Assembly (NCBI GenBank): GCA_016203175.1
Contig: JACQNH010000022.1
Span: 1 to 22,136, forward strand
DNA from: Candidatus Woesearchaeota archaeon
GTDB lineage: Archaea; Nanobdellota; Nanobdellia; SCGC-AAA011-G17; JACQNH01
DNA length: 22,136 nt
Reading direction: 5' to 3'
The position numbers and the translations under genes are program-made. The number at the start of each line of letters is the position of its first letter. Positions within the stretch are counted from its first letter, which is position 1. Positions 7,504 through 14,503 of this stretch are shown here, piece by piece. Below the pieces are notes generated by a model, which saw nothing but the letters and a program-made list of their open reading frames with translations, ran no database searches and was not told the DNA's origin.

Positions 7504-7511
7504 TAATATAA
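7504..7511 (-). promoter_or_regulatory. TATA box of the 103-aa membrane protein gene
   Basis: TTATATTA centred 26.5 nt before the ATG at 7481. Confidence 0.5.
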
Positions 7512-7550
7512 TCTACTTTTAAAAAATTGAAAATATTACTAAGCAAACTG

Positions 7551-7617
7551 AAAATCTTTCAAAAATTTTAAAAATAATTCTAAAAAAGAAAGAAAAATTA
7601 AAAATCTTTCAAAAATT
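7551..7617. repeat. 17-bp direct repeat, two copies 50 bp apart
   Basis: AAAATCTTTCAAAAATT occurs at 7551-7567 and 7601-7617, between the two paralogous membrane-protein genes, in a purine-rich AT tract. It may be a remnant of the duplication or a regulatory tract; its simple composition limits significance. Confidence 0.45.
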
Positions 7618-7623
7618 CTAGAG

Positions 7624-7932
7624 TCAATCAGAACATACCGAATTAGCTATTTTTTGGGTTAATCCTGCTGCCTTTTGAGCTCCATAATGCGCTAATAAAG
7701 CAAAGCCCATAGCCTTTCCAAAACCATCAGCAGTCATTAAAAGATATTCAACCCATCTTTCTGGTGTTTCTGGTATATTCGCTAAATTAGGTTTGTCATA
7801 AATCAAAGTTAAAACTTCTAAACCAACACCAATAGCACCAAAAATGCCGACATTTCTCCAAAATTTTTTATGATTAAACTGCCCGGCATTTGCATGGCCT
7901 ACTTCAAATCTATAAAGGTCACTAAAAACCAT
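7624..7932 (-). CDS. Small membrane protein, paralog of the gene at 7170-7481
   Basis: 102 aa with hydrophobic segments at about 27-43 and 68-86. It is the paralog of the neighbouring 103-aa protein: FNHKKFWRNVGIF matches LNYGKIWRNLFVA, and VEYLLMTADGFGKA matches LEYLLYLPDAALKG. This start does not follow the leaderless pattern. It has a strong Shine-Dalgarno motif (AAAGGAGA, 6 nt before the ATG) located inside the end of the 34-aa zinc-ribbon gene, whose stop codon lies 1 nt upstream. The two are a tight dicistron, so the zinc-ribbon protein probably acts on, or is regulated with, this membrane protein. Function unknown. Confidence 0.7.
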   Translation of the reverse strand: MVFSDLYRFEVGHANAGQFNHKKFWRNVGIFGAIGVGLEVLTLIYDKPNLANIPETPERWVEYLLMTADGFGKAMGFALLAHYGAQKAAGLTQKIANSVCSD

Positions 7933-7933
7933 T

Positions 7934-8038
7934 TTAAATCTCCTTTACTCTATAATCTAATCTTGTTTTACACCTTGGACATGATTTTGGTGTTTCAACC
8001 CTACTTGCCCAATCATATTGACATTTGAAACATTTCAT
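7934..8038 (-). CDS. 34-aa zinc-ribbon microprotein
   Basis: The ATG at 8038 opens a 34-codon frame (starts MKCFKCQYDWASRVETPKSC). Cysteines C3 and C6 and the pair C20-P-R-C23 form a CxxC-x13-CxxC zinc ribbon, with the PKxCPRCK knuckle common in small archaeal ribbon proteins. A Shine-Dalgarno motif (AGGGGGT) sits just before the start, in a short leader below a weak AT-rich box near 8071-8080. The stop lies 1 nt before the next ATG. The motif spacing and tight coupling make it very likely a real gene despite its size. It may bind nucleic acid or protein; the target is unknown. Confidence 0.8.
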   Translation of the reverse strand: MKCFKCQYDWASRVETPKSCPRCKTRLDYRVKEI

Positions 8039-8133
8039 TTTTAACCCCCTAAATTAATTAGTAATACGAGTAATAATAACCCTTTTTAAACTTTACGAAT
8101 TAACACTACTTTAAAATGGTTACAAAAGAAAGA

Positions 8134-8141
8134 TTTAAATA
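8134..8141 (+). promoter_or_regulatory. TATA box of the first Tat lipoprotein gene
   Basis: AAAGA followed by TTTAAATA, centred 26.5 nt before the ATG at 8164. The box lies inside the longer frame that begins at 8116, which argues that the longer start is false. Confidence 0.75.
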
Positions 8142-8163
8142 CTATAAACCTCATCAAAACTGT

Positions 8164-8994
8164 ATGGAAAATTATAATACAAGAAGAGAATTTTTAAGTA
8201 ATCTAGGAAAACTGGGTGGCATTGTAATTGCTTCTACTATCCCTTCTTTTTTAACAGGCTGTGGAAATAAAGAATATGAAATAAAAATAATGAAGACGGG
8301 TTCTCCAGAAAAAGCAGAACCAGTGAAATTAGAAATTTCACCTATAGAAATATTAGTTGATGAATATTCTACAAAACTTTCAGCAGGAACATTAAACAAA
8401 ACACCAGTTGCTTTAGGTATTGTTGATAATGAATTATATTGTATTGAAAATCCAACAGATCTTTTCCAAAAACTAGATGATAAATTATACTTAGATGGCG
8501 ATGCAGTTCTTTTAGGAAACTTGGAACATGAAGCTATAAGAAAGAGAGGGTCATCTTCCAAACAAGGCAAAGTTAATTTGGAAGGAAATGATGTATTTCA
8601 TCCAGTTTACCTTGAAGACAAAGTTATAGAAATCAGAACAGGTAATAAAAATATAGGTTTTAGAAGTAGGAAAATTCCAGCTGTAAAAGTTACTAATCAA
8701 GCTTGTAGCTCTTCAGTTGTTTATGCATTCTTTACAATTCCTGGTGAAGAGAGTATAGCAGGTTCATTATATGCGGTTGAAAATCCAGTATTTGACATTG
8801 ATGGGAATAATAATACTGTAACATTAAATAATAAATGTAAACGTATCATTGTAAAAGGAGAAGGAGCAGAATATAAGTCTTTGAGAGTAATCTTAGGAAG
8901 CGTTTCAGAAAAGGAAAATCAAGAGTCAAAAGGTAACAAAGATACAGAAGAAGCAAAGGAAGACGCCCCTTCAGAACAACCTGATTCTAAATAA
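8164..8994 (+). CDS. Tat-exported lipoprotein (tandem paralog A)
   Basis: 276 aa from the ATG at 8164. The N-terminus is a twin-arginine signal (TRREFLS, residues 6-12), a hydrophobic stretch and a lipobox L30-T-G-C33, so the mature protein should be lipid-anchored at Cys33 on the outer face. The body has many beta strands and no enzyme motif I recognise; R-S-R-K-I-P-A-V-K-V-T-N-Q and C-S-S-S-V-V-Y are shared with the next gene. The last ~30 residues are an acidic, low-complexity tail absent from the paralog. The frame extends upstream to an ATG at 8116, but the 16 extra residues would bury the promoter and spoil the signal peptide. A hairpin follows the stop. Confidence 0.85.
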   Translation: MENYNTRREFLSNLGKLGGIVIASTIPSFLTGCGNKEYEIKIMKTGSPEKAEPVKLEISPIEILVDEYSTKLSAGTLNKTPVALGIVDNELYCIENPTDLFQKLDDKLYLDGDAVLLGNLEHEAIRKRGSSSKQGKVNLEGNDVFHPVYLEDKVIEIRTGNKNIGFRSRKIPAVKVTNQACSSSVVYAFFTIPGEESIAGSLYAVENPVFDIDGNNNTVTLNNKCKRIIVKGEGAEYKSLRVILGSVSEKENQESKGNKDTEEAKEDAPSEQPDSK

Positions 8995-9000
8995 TAAAAC

Positions 9001-9025
9001 TAGTGCGAAATAATTTTCAGCACTA
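9001..9025 (+). terminator. Intergenic hairpin after the first Tat lipoprotein gene
   Basis: TAGTGC (9001-9006) pairs with GCACTA (9020-9025), extended by GAAA/TTTC with one bulged base. It lies 6 nt after the stop and 15 nt before the next TATA box, so it may mark the 3' end of the first transcript. Archaeal terminators are usually T-runs, so a processing or stability stem is equally possible. Confidence 0.4.
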
Positions 9026-9039
9026 AACTCACAAAAGGA

Positions 9040-9047
9040 TTTAAATA
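9040..9047 (+). promoter_or_regulatory. TATA box of the second Tat lipoprotein gene
   Basis: GGA then TTTAAATA, centred 26.5 nt before the GTG at 9070. The promoter sequence around it (GATTTAAATACYATAAAC) is nearly the same as that of the first copy, so the duplication included the promoter. Confidence 0.75.
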
Positions 9048-9069
9048 CCATAAACTTATCAAGATTTCT

Positions 9070-9819
9070 GTGGATAATTACAATCCTTCAAGAAGAGATT
9101 TTTTGAAAACAGGTTTAGGTTTAATAATCGCTTCCTCAATACCTCCTTTTATTATAACTGGTTGTGGCAAAAAAGAATACGAATTAAAAATAATAAAGGC
9201 TGGTTCTGTAGAAAAAGTAAAGCCTGTAAAATTAAAAATTGCACCTATAGAAGTATTAATTAATGAGTATTCTACAAAGCTTTCAGCAGGAACACTAAAT
9301 AATACCTCCCTTGCTTTGGGGATTATTAAGGGTGAATTATATTGCATAGAAATACCAATAGACCTTTCTCAAAAATTAGATGATAAATTATATTTAGATG
9401 CAAATGCAGTTATTTTAGGTAGTTTACAACATGTTCCTGTCAGAAAGAGAAGATCTTCTAATTCTAATTCAGGTCAAGTTCAAATAAATGATAATGATGT
9501 TTTTAATCCAGTTTACCTTGAAGACAAAGTTATAGAAATTAAAATAGGTAATGACAATATCGGCTTTAGAAGTAGAAAAATTCCAGCTGTAAAAGTTACT
9601 AATCAAGATTGTAGCTCTTCAGTTGTTTATACATTCTTTACAATTCCAGGCGAAAAGAGTACAGCAGGTTCATTATATGCAGTTGAAAATCCAGTATTTG
9701 ATATTGATGAAAAAATTAAGGCTATAATATTAAATAATAAATGTAAACGTATCATTGTAAAAGGAGAAGGAGCAGAGTATAAACTTTTAAAAATGCATAT
9801 AAATATACCCGAGAAATAA
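9070..9819 (+). CDS. Tat-exported lipoprotein (tandem paralog B)
   Basis: 249 aa from a GTG whose use is fixed by the TATA box. The twin-arginine motif is canonical (SRRDFLK, residues 7-13), followed by a hydrophobic stretch and the lipobox I29-T-G-C32. It matches the upstream gene closely throughout; both have E-Y-S-T-K-L-S-A-G-T-L-N, the phrase VYLEDKVIEI and KCKRIIVKGEGAEYK. It lacks the acidic C-terminal tail of copy A. Nucleotide identity remains high in the 3' third, which suggests a fairly recent duplication or gene conversion. Function is unknown. Use of Tat rather than Sec implies folding, perhaps with a cofactor, before export. It converges with the methyltransferase gene, leaving a 10-bp gap. 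Confidence 0.85.
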   Translation: MDNYNPSRRDFLKTGLGLIIASSIPPFIITGCGKKEYELKIIKAGSVEKVKPVKLKIAPIEVLINEYSTKLSAGTLNNTSLALGIIKGELYCIEIPIDLSQKLDDKLYLDANAVILGSLQHVPVRKRRSSNSNSGQVQINDNDVFNPVYLEDKVIEIKIGNDNIGFRSRKIPAVKVTNQDCSSSVVYTFFTIPGEKSTAGSLYAVENPVFDIDEKIKAIILNNKCKRIIVKGEGAEYKLLKMHINIPEK

Positions 9820-9829
9820 TCAAAATAGA

Positions 9830-10648
9830 TTAAACTCTAAAATCTACACAAACCCTATATTTTCTCGGTGCATAATTACCGCATTTTACAACTTCTAATA
9901 TCTTAGCTTTAGGAAATATTTTTTTAACTTTTTCAATACATTTCTCAGGAATTTCATCTTCTAAAGCAAAATCATAAAAATGTACAATTCCTTTTTTCTT
10001 TATTTTATTTTCAACTAAATCCAAAAAAGTCTCAGCTCCTTTAGGCAAGGGCATTAAAATTCTATCAAATTTCATTTTAATATTCTTAATAACCTTTCTA
10101 ACATCACCTAAATACAATTTAATGTTTTTAATCTTGTTCAATTTTAAATTTTCTAAAGCATATTTATGACAATTAGGATTTATTTCTATTCCATAAATCT
10201 CTTTAGCCTTAGAATTTTTACTTAAAACTATAGGATAGATTCCAACCCCCGAAAACATTACTAAAATCTTCTCATTCGGTTTAACGAGTTTGCTTATTCT
10301 CGATCTTTCATTGCTTAATCTTGAAGAAAAATAGCATTTCTCAGGATTTATTTTCACTAATACACTATTTTCTTTATGCAAAGTCTCTTTTCTATTCTCC
10401 CCAGCAATTATCTTAAATTTTGGCAATCTATACCTCCCAGAATAATTTTTAATCTTCTTCATAACTACTTTTACATGTTTATAATCCTTCAATATCCTTT
10501 TTCCAATTAACTGTTCCTTCTTTTCCAATTCTTCAGGAAAATCAGAAAATATCGCTATATCCCCTAAAATATCAAAAGAAGTAGGAACATGCTTAATCTC
10601 TTCTTTACTTAATAAGCTCTTTACCAAATCTTTAATCCTTTGCGTCAT
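9830..10648 (-). CDS. Trm5-like tRNA (guanine37-N1)-methyltransferase or TYW2-related enzyme
   Basis: 272 aa, class I SAM methyltransferase of the Trm5/TYW2 group. Family landmarks are FDILGDIAI (25-33), CYFSSRLSNERSRI (105-118), SAM motif I ILVMFSGVGIYPIVLSK (128-144), GIEINP (153-158) and the catalytic-loop region DRILMPLPKGAETFLD (195-210). Trm5 makes m1G at position 37, preventing frameshifts; TYW2-type relatives act in wybutosine synthesis. The MPLPKGA loop favours methyl transfer over the aminocarboxypropyl transfer of TYW2, but the assignment is not certain. At 272 aa it lacks the extra N-terminal domain of long archaeal Trm5. The ATG at 10648 is preferred to the TTG at 10654 because of the TATA box spacing. 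Confidence 0.85.
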   Translation of the reverse strand: MTQRIKDLVKSLLSKEEIKHVPTSFDILGDIAIFSDFPEELEKKEQLIGKRILKDYKHVKVVMKKIKNYSGRYRLPKFKIIAGENRKETLHKENSVLVKINPEKCYFSSRLSNERSRISKLVKPNEKILVMFSGVGIYPIVLSKNSKAKEIYGIEINPNCHKYALENLKLNKIKNIKLYLGDVRKVIKNIKMKFDRILMPLPKGAETFLDLVENKIKKKGIVHFYDFALEDEIPEKCIEKVKKIFPKAKILEVVKCGNYAPRKYRVCVDFRV

Positions 10649-10670
10649 TACCAAACCTAAATATAGCTAC

Positions 10671-10678
10671 TTTAAAAT
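10671..10678 (-). promoter_or_regulatory. TATA box of the Trm5-like gene
   Basis: ATTTTAAA centred 26.5 nt before the ATG at 10648. Confidence 0.5.
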
Positions 10679-10730
10679 TCTTTTGGAAATATTTAAATTG
10701 CAATTGAAACAGTTTTAAAAAGATCTAAAA

Positions 10731-11114
10731 TTAAACTGCACCTAAAACATCTTTTTTTCTATAAGGCGTAACTTCTTCTCTTCTAAAAATATATCTTTCT
10801 AAAGCGCCATAGTCTATCTTTCCAGTTTCTTGTAACATTCTTTTCATCTCTTTAAAATAAGTTTGTGGGTAAAAACCGATAGGAAATTCTGGAGATGTAG
10901 AAGTAATTAATTTCTTCATTTCATTAATGGCATTCTCTTCCGATTCTACTCTAAATAAAGCTGGAAATTGTCTTCTTTGTATGAAAAGTACACCAATCAC
11001 ACTATGACTTGGCGTATACCCTTTTTTATACAAAGACATTTTTACTAAAATATCTTCAATTTCTTCTCCCCTCCTAATACTTTTCGGGTTAATCACATAA
11101 GGATCTATAGGCAT
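10731..11114 (-). CDS. Hypothetical protein, 127 aa
   Basis: From the ATG at 11114 the product is 127 aa (begins MPIDPYVINPKSIRRGEEIE). It is soluble with mixed alpha/beta character; SHSVIGVLFIQRRQFPALFRVE suggests a beta hairpin and the C-terminus is basic. No family recognised. The frame extends up to 11171, but those 19 residues would run through the TATA box at 11137-11144, which is spaced exactly for a leaderless start at 11114. It follows the 284-aa unknown gene on the same strand with a separate promoter. Confidence 0.7.
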   Translation of the reverse strand: MPIDPYVINPKSIRRGEEIEDILVKMSLYKKGYTPSHSVIGVLFIQRRQFPALFRVESEENAINEMKKLITSTSPEFPIGFYPQTYFKEMKRMLQETGKIDYGALERYIFRREEVTPYRKKDVLGAV

Positions 11115-11136
11115 AATTAACAATAGGTTAGTTAAA

Positions 11137-11144
11137 TATTTAAA
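11137..11144 (-). promoter_or_regulatory. TATA box of the 127-aa gene
   Basis: TTTAAATA preceded by AGA, centred 26.5 nt before the ATG at 11114; decides the start over the longer frame. Confidence 0.65.
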
Positions 11145-11154
11145 TCTATTGAAA

Positions 11155-12009
11155 TTAAGGTCTATATTCATCTAAATTATCTATAAATTTTTTATTTGCC
11201 AAACAAACTTCTTCACCGAATCCCAAATACATCAAATCACCATATTGTTTTAACTTTTTTAATCGTTTTATATTTTTATGAATTACAAAGCTTATTTCAT
11301 TACTCCCCTCAATTAATGATAGTTTTGTAACTTGATCAAAATAAGGTAGTTCATTTTTATACCTTAAGGCCATTTCCCCCAATAATAAGACTGGAGTTTC
11401 ATAAGCATCTCTCCAAGATCGATGAACTTCCTCCTCATTAATCTTGGTATTTTTTTCATCAAAAATAAATTTAGCAGATCTTATTAAAAAGAGATTAATT
11501 AAACTAATAAGTTCTGTTCGGTTGTTAAACGGTATATTCAATTCCCAACCTTGATCTTCTGCCACCAATTTTCCTTTGCAGTCCTTAAATTGTGAATACG
11601 CACTTAAAAATTGTTTTTTATATTTTTCAAGGTTTAAATAAAAATTTGTCCTCAAATCACGTATTCCTAAACCTGGAAAAACATCCCCAAGGTCATCTCT
11701 AATTCTAAATTCCGGATCCCATAAAAATGCTCCGGCTTTAGACCTTATATGAGCTAGAGTAAATTTAGGCGAATACCCAAGTTCCTCTAAATCATTTACC
11801 ATATCCTGTTTATATGTTTCAGTTTCATGAATGTGAGAAAGAGTTATTACCCTATCAGATTTTGCTAAAGTATTATACCAATTATAACCAGTTATTATTG
11901 GCGATAAAATTCCATTTTTATACCTAAATGTAAGAAGACTTTCTAACACCCCAACTGCTTCTTTTCTTTTATCTTCCCTAATTCCAGTTAGATCATCAAT
12001 ACTTGCCAT
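11155..12009 (-). CDS. Hypothetical protein, 284 aa
   Basis: The 284-aa soluble protein has no signal peptide or membrane helix. Visible features: a possible HxH pattern in TLSHIHETETY (about 57-67), HIRSKAGAFLWDPEFRIRDD at about 87-106, and a charged C-terminal half ending in NLDEYRP. The H-I-H-E and the Asp-rich D-D-L-G-D segments could bind metal, but I cannot match a known hydrolase fold. Function unknown. The start at 12009 is consistent with a TATA box centred 28.5 nt upstream. It is divergent from the membrane-protein gene at 12125. Confidence 0.7.
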   Translation of the reverse strand: MASIDDLTGIREDKRKEAVGVLESLLTFRYKNGILSPIITGYNWYNTLAKSDRVITLSHIHETETYKQDMVNDLEELGYSPKFTLAHIRSKAGAFLWDPEFRIRDDLGDVFPGLGIRDLRTNFYLNLEKYKKQFLSAYSQFKDCKGKLVAEDQGWELNIPFNNRTELISLINLFLIRSAKFIFDEKNTKINEEEVHRSWRDAYETPVLLLGEMALRYKNELPYFDQVTKLSLIEGSNEISFVIHKNIKRLKKLKQYGDLMYLGFGEEVCLANKKFIDNLDEYRP

Positions 12010-12033
12010 AAAATATTTAATAAAATTTAAGCG

Positions 12034-12041
12034 TATTTAAA
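12034..12041 (-). promoter_or_regulatory. TATA box of the 284-aa gene
   Basis: AAAGA then TTTAAATA, centred 28.5 nt before the ATG at 12009. Confidence 0.6.
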
Positions 12042-12094
12042 TCTTTCTAAAATTAACTATTAAAAAGTGGTTACAAAATATTTTGAGGGGAATA

Positions 12095-12102
12095 TTTAAA
12101 TA
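12095..12102 (+). promoter_or_regulatory. TATA box of the polytopic membrane protein gene
   Basis: TTTAAATA centred 26.5 nt before the ATG at 12125. Confidence 0.65.
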
Positions 12103-12124
12103 AACCTAAAATAACAAAATAAAA

Positions 12125-12862
12125 ATGATAAAAAGAGGTTTATTATTAATTATAGCTTTAATACTGTTTTCAACCATAGCTTCAGCTTTAACAGCCCAAG
12201 ATTATTATAATATTATAGGCGTAAATAATCTAAGTGGCTTAATAACAAAAATAATACTATTTTTAATTATACTTTTATTAATCTATAGGGGCACATCAAC
12301 TACGATATTCAAAAATAATCCAGGAGCAAGTGCTATACTTTCAATTTTAATTTCCATTTTAATAATTAAATTTTTTCCAGCAAATTTGGTAGATTCTTTA
12401 AAATTTATACTAATCTCTATAGGTCTTCTTGCATTAATTGTTTTTTTGGCGTGGTTAATATCAAGAGCATTAGCAGGAAGGCGCGCACATCCAGCAAGAA
12501 CATTTACAATTGGAGTAATAGTTTTTATTTTGCTTTTGATATTATTTATTATTTTTTTAAGAATTGGAGAATACTTGGGTTACAAAGGTATCTTTGATTA
12601 TCCATTTTTTTATCAAATAACTAATTATATAGATTATTTCTTTCAAGCAGAAATATTTTTCAACATTTCACAATTCATAAAAGATTTTAGAATTTTTGAT
12701 TATAATCTGGGTTTTTTCACATGGATATTATTTATCTTCGGAAATTTATTCATAATAGCATACCTTATAAATTTGTTTAGAAGAGAAAAATATGGTTTAT
12801 TCTTTTTTTTATTAATACTCTATATTTTACTATTAATTATCCTCTTAGGCTATCCATATTAA
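12125..12862 (+). CDS. Polytopic membrane protein
   Basis: 245 aa, very hydrophobic. Segments are at about 5-22 (possible signal peptide ending near ASA-LTA, or signal anchor), 38-55, 68-84, 91-112, 126-146, 197-217 and 223-242. A short basic loop (RALAGRRAHPAR, 114-125) separates two helices and should be cytoplasmic. An aromatic-rich segment at 156-196 probably lies on the outside. No transporter or enzyme motif is recognisable. Its stop overlaps the convergent fen gene by 4 bp. Confidence 0.75.
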   Translation: MIKRGLLLIIALILFSTIASALTAQDYYNIIGVNNLSGLITKIILFLIILLLIYRGTSTTIFKNNPGASAILSILISILIIKFFPANLVDSLKFILISIGLLALIVFLAWLISRALAGRRAHPARTFTIGVIVFILLLILFIIFLRIGEYLGYKGIFDYPFFYQITNYIDYFFQAEIFFNISQFIKDFRIFDYNLGFFTWILFIFGNLFIIAYLINLFRREKYGLFFFLLILYILLLIILLGYPY

Positions 12863-13872
12863 AACCATTTTCCTAAATTACTTTGCTCTTTATTTTTATT
12901 TACCTTTCTTAATTTCTCTAAAGTTTTCTCAACTCTTTCTTTATTAAAATCATGTTTTTCAACTAATAATTCTTTAATTTTATCTTCCTGAACTTTTTGA
13001 TTAAAATCTAATTTAATATCTTTTTCAATTGGCATTTTTAAAAAAACATCCCTCACTTCTTCCCAATCAAAGCTAGGATTTAAACCTTTAAACATTTTAT
13101 CATAATCTTTATTTTCTTTAACTAATTTCAAAGCTTTTTTCGGTCCTATACCCATTATACCCTCATTGAAATCAGTTCCAATTAAAATAGCCATTATCAA
13201 TAATTGTTCTTGTGTAACACCTAAAGACTTCAAAAATTCCTTTAAATTAATCACTTGAGGTTCTATTTTTATTATTTTTCCGCCTAATTTTCTTCGTGTA
13301 CTTAATGTTAAATTAATCAATAATTTAGGAGCACCATAAACTAAACAGTCCATATCGCTGCTTGCAGTATAATCTAAAATTCCTTTTTTATTCAAATAAC
13401 TGATCTGCGCTTCAGCCTCAGAAGGTGCTTGTATAACAGGTATTCCTAAATAACTGAACAATAATTTAGACTCTTTAATTATCTCTTCATTTAGTCTTGT
13501 AGTCCTCTTAGAATACTTTAAAATTAATTCATATTCCTCTTCCTCTTTAGCTTTTTTTAATTTTTCTTCAGCTTCTAATTTTCTAATTCTTCTTTCTTCC
13601 TGAGTTTTAGCCTTTAATATAGGAGCTTGTCCATCAAAACAAACAGCTAATTGAATTCCTTTGTCCATCAAATTTGTAAACCTTGAAAAAATTCCAACTA
13701 AATGAGAAGTTACATTTCCTTCTTTATCCTTTAAAGGTTCTCCATCTACACCCCTTATAGAACTTAAAAACTGAAATAAAACATTAGAAGCATCTAAGCC
13801 AATCTTTTTACCTTTCAACTCCTCAAAAGTTATTGGTTTCTTTATTACCAAATCTCCAAATTTTATACCCAT
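12859..13872 (-). CDS. fen: Flap endonuclease FEN1
   Basis: 337 aa, full length for archaeal FEN1. It removes 5' flaps during Okazaki-fragment maturation and repair. Visible active-site landmarks: N-terminal MGIKFGDLV, D27 in GLDASN, the aspartate in VCFDGQAP, the glutamates in PSEAEAQ, the aspartates in SSDMDCLVYGA and those in IGTDFNEGIMGIGPKKA (helix-hairpin-helix). The C-terminus is a PCNA-interacting motif, QSNLGKWF. All catalytic positions look intact. The divergent neighbour encodes a NYN-domain protein; the 101 bp between them hold both promoters. Confidence 0.97.
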   Translation of the reverse strand: MGIKFGDLVIKKPITFEELKGKKIGLDASNVLFQFLSSIRGVDGEPLKDKEGNVTSHLVGIFSRFTNLMDKGIQLAVCFDGQAPILKAKTQEERRIRKLEAEEKLKKAKEEEEYELILKYSKRTTRLNEEIIKESKLLFSYLGIPVIQAPSEAEAQISYLNKKGILDYTASSDMDCLVYGAPKLLINLTLSTRRKLGGKIIKIEPQVINLKEFLKSLGVTQEQLLIMAILIGTDFNEGIMGIGPKKALKLVKENKDYDKMFKGLNPSFDWEEVRDVFLKMPIEKDIKLDFNQKVQEDKIKELLVEKHDFNKERVEKTLEKLRKVNKNKEQSNLGKWF

Positions 13873-13891
13873 ATTATCTCTAATTTAAAAC

Positions 13892-13899
13892 AATTTAAA
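13892..13899 (-). promoter_or_regulatory. TATA-like box of fen
   Basis: TTTAAATT centred 23.5 nt before the ATG at 13872, slightly short of the usual spacing; adjacent A/T-rich registers would also fit. Confidence 0.45.
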
Positions 13900-13942
13900 A
13901 ACATTTCTTTTAAGGATTTTTAATTAAATTAAATCCATAACA

Positions 13943-13950
13943 TTTATAAC
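13943..13950 (+). promoter_or_regulatory. TATA-like box of the NYN/PD-(D/E)XK operon
   Basis: TTTATAAC centred 27.5 nt before the ATG at 13974. Confidence 0.45.
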
Positions 13951-13973
13951 TGCTTTAATTATAACTTTTAAAC

Positions 13974-14486
13974 ATGATGCAGCATAAAGAACAAAGGGTT
14001 GGGGTTTTTGTTGATGTTCAAAATCTCTATTATTCTGCTAAAAATATGTATAAAGCAAAAATAAACTTCAAAGAATTACTAAAAAGAGCAGTAAATGGCA
14101 GAAAATTAGTAAGAGCAATATCATATGTGATTAGAGCAGATGTGGCAGAAGAGCATACCTTTTTTGGAGCTTTAGAGAATATTGGTTTTGAAGTAAAATC
14201 AAAAGATTTACAAGTTTTTTATGGGGGTTTTAAAAAAGGAGATTGGGATGTAGGCATTGCCATGGATACTATAGAATTAGCCCCTAGACTAGACACAATA
14301 ATCTTAGTTTCAGGAGACGGTGATTATATCCCTTTAGTTCAGCATTTGCAAAGAGCATTAGGTTGTAGAGTTGAAGTAATGGCTTTTGGAAAAAGTTGTT
14401 CCTCAAAATTAAAAGAAGAAGCTGATGAATTTATAGATATGGATAATCAAACTAAATTTTTAATAAAAAGAGAACTTCCAAGATAA
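13974..14486 (+). CDS. NYN-domain (LabA/DUF88-type) predicted ribonuclease
   Basis: 170 aa, a nearly pure NYN domain. Three acidic motifs are clear: GVFVDVQNLYY (D14), KKGDWDVGIAMDTI (D92, D98) and ILVSGDGDYIPLV (D115, D117). They form the metal-binding pocket of the PIN/FLAP-like fold. NYN proteins of this LabA/YaiI-type branch are predicted single-strand RNases. Two ATGs (13974, 13977) are equally possible. A PD-(D/E)XK protein gene follows after 13 nt, with a Shine-Dalgarno motif in the gap, so two putative nucleases are co-expressed. RNA processing or decay is the likely role by family; substrate unknown. Confidence 0.85.
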   Translation: MMQHKEQRVGVFVDVQNLYYSAKNMYKAKINFKELLKRAVNGRKLVRAISYVIRADVAEEHTFFGALENIGFEVKSKDLQVFYGGFKKGDWDVGIAMDTIELAPRLDTIILVSGDGDYIPLVQHLQRALGCRVEVMAFGKSCSSKLKEEADEFIDMDNQTKFLIKRELPR

Positions 14487-14495
14487 TTAAAACAA

Positions 14496-14503
14496 AGAGG
14501 TGA
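14496..14503 (+). promoter_or_regulatory. Shine-Dalgarno motif that conflicts with the apparent start codon
   Basis: AGAGGTGA is the strongest ribosome-binding motif in the window. The only near-cognate GTG (14500) lies within it, too close to be used with it. Correct spacing falls on ATT at 14509, in the same frame. Either initiation occurs at ATT, or the GTG is used in some other way. Confidence 0.5.

Noticed and set aside
8116..8163. Longer N-terminus of the first Tat lipoprotein from the ATG at 8116
   Set aside because: It contains the TATA box at 8134-8141, pushes the twin-arginine motif inward, and has no counterpart in the paralog.
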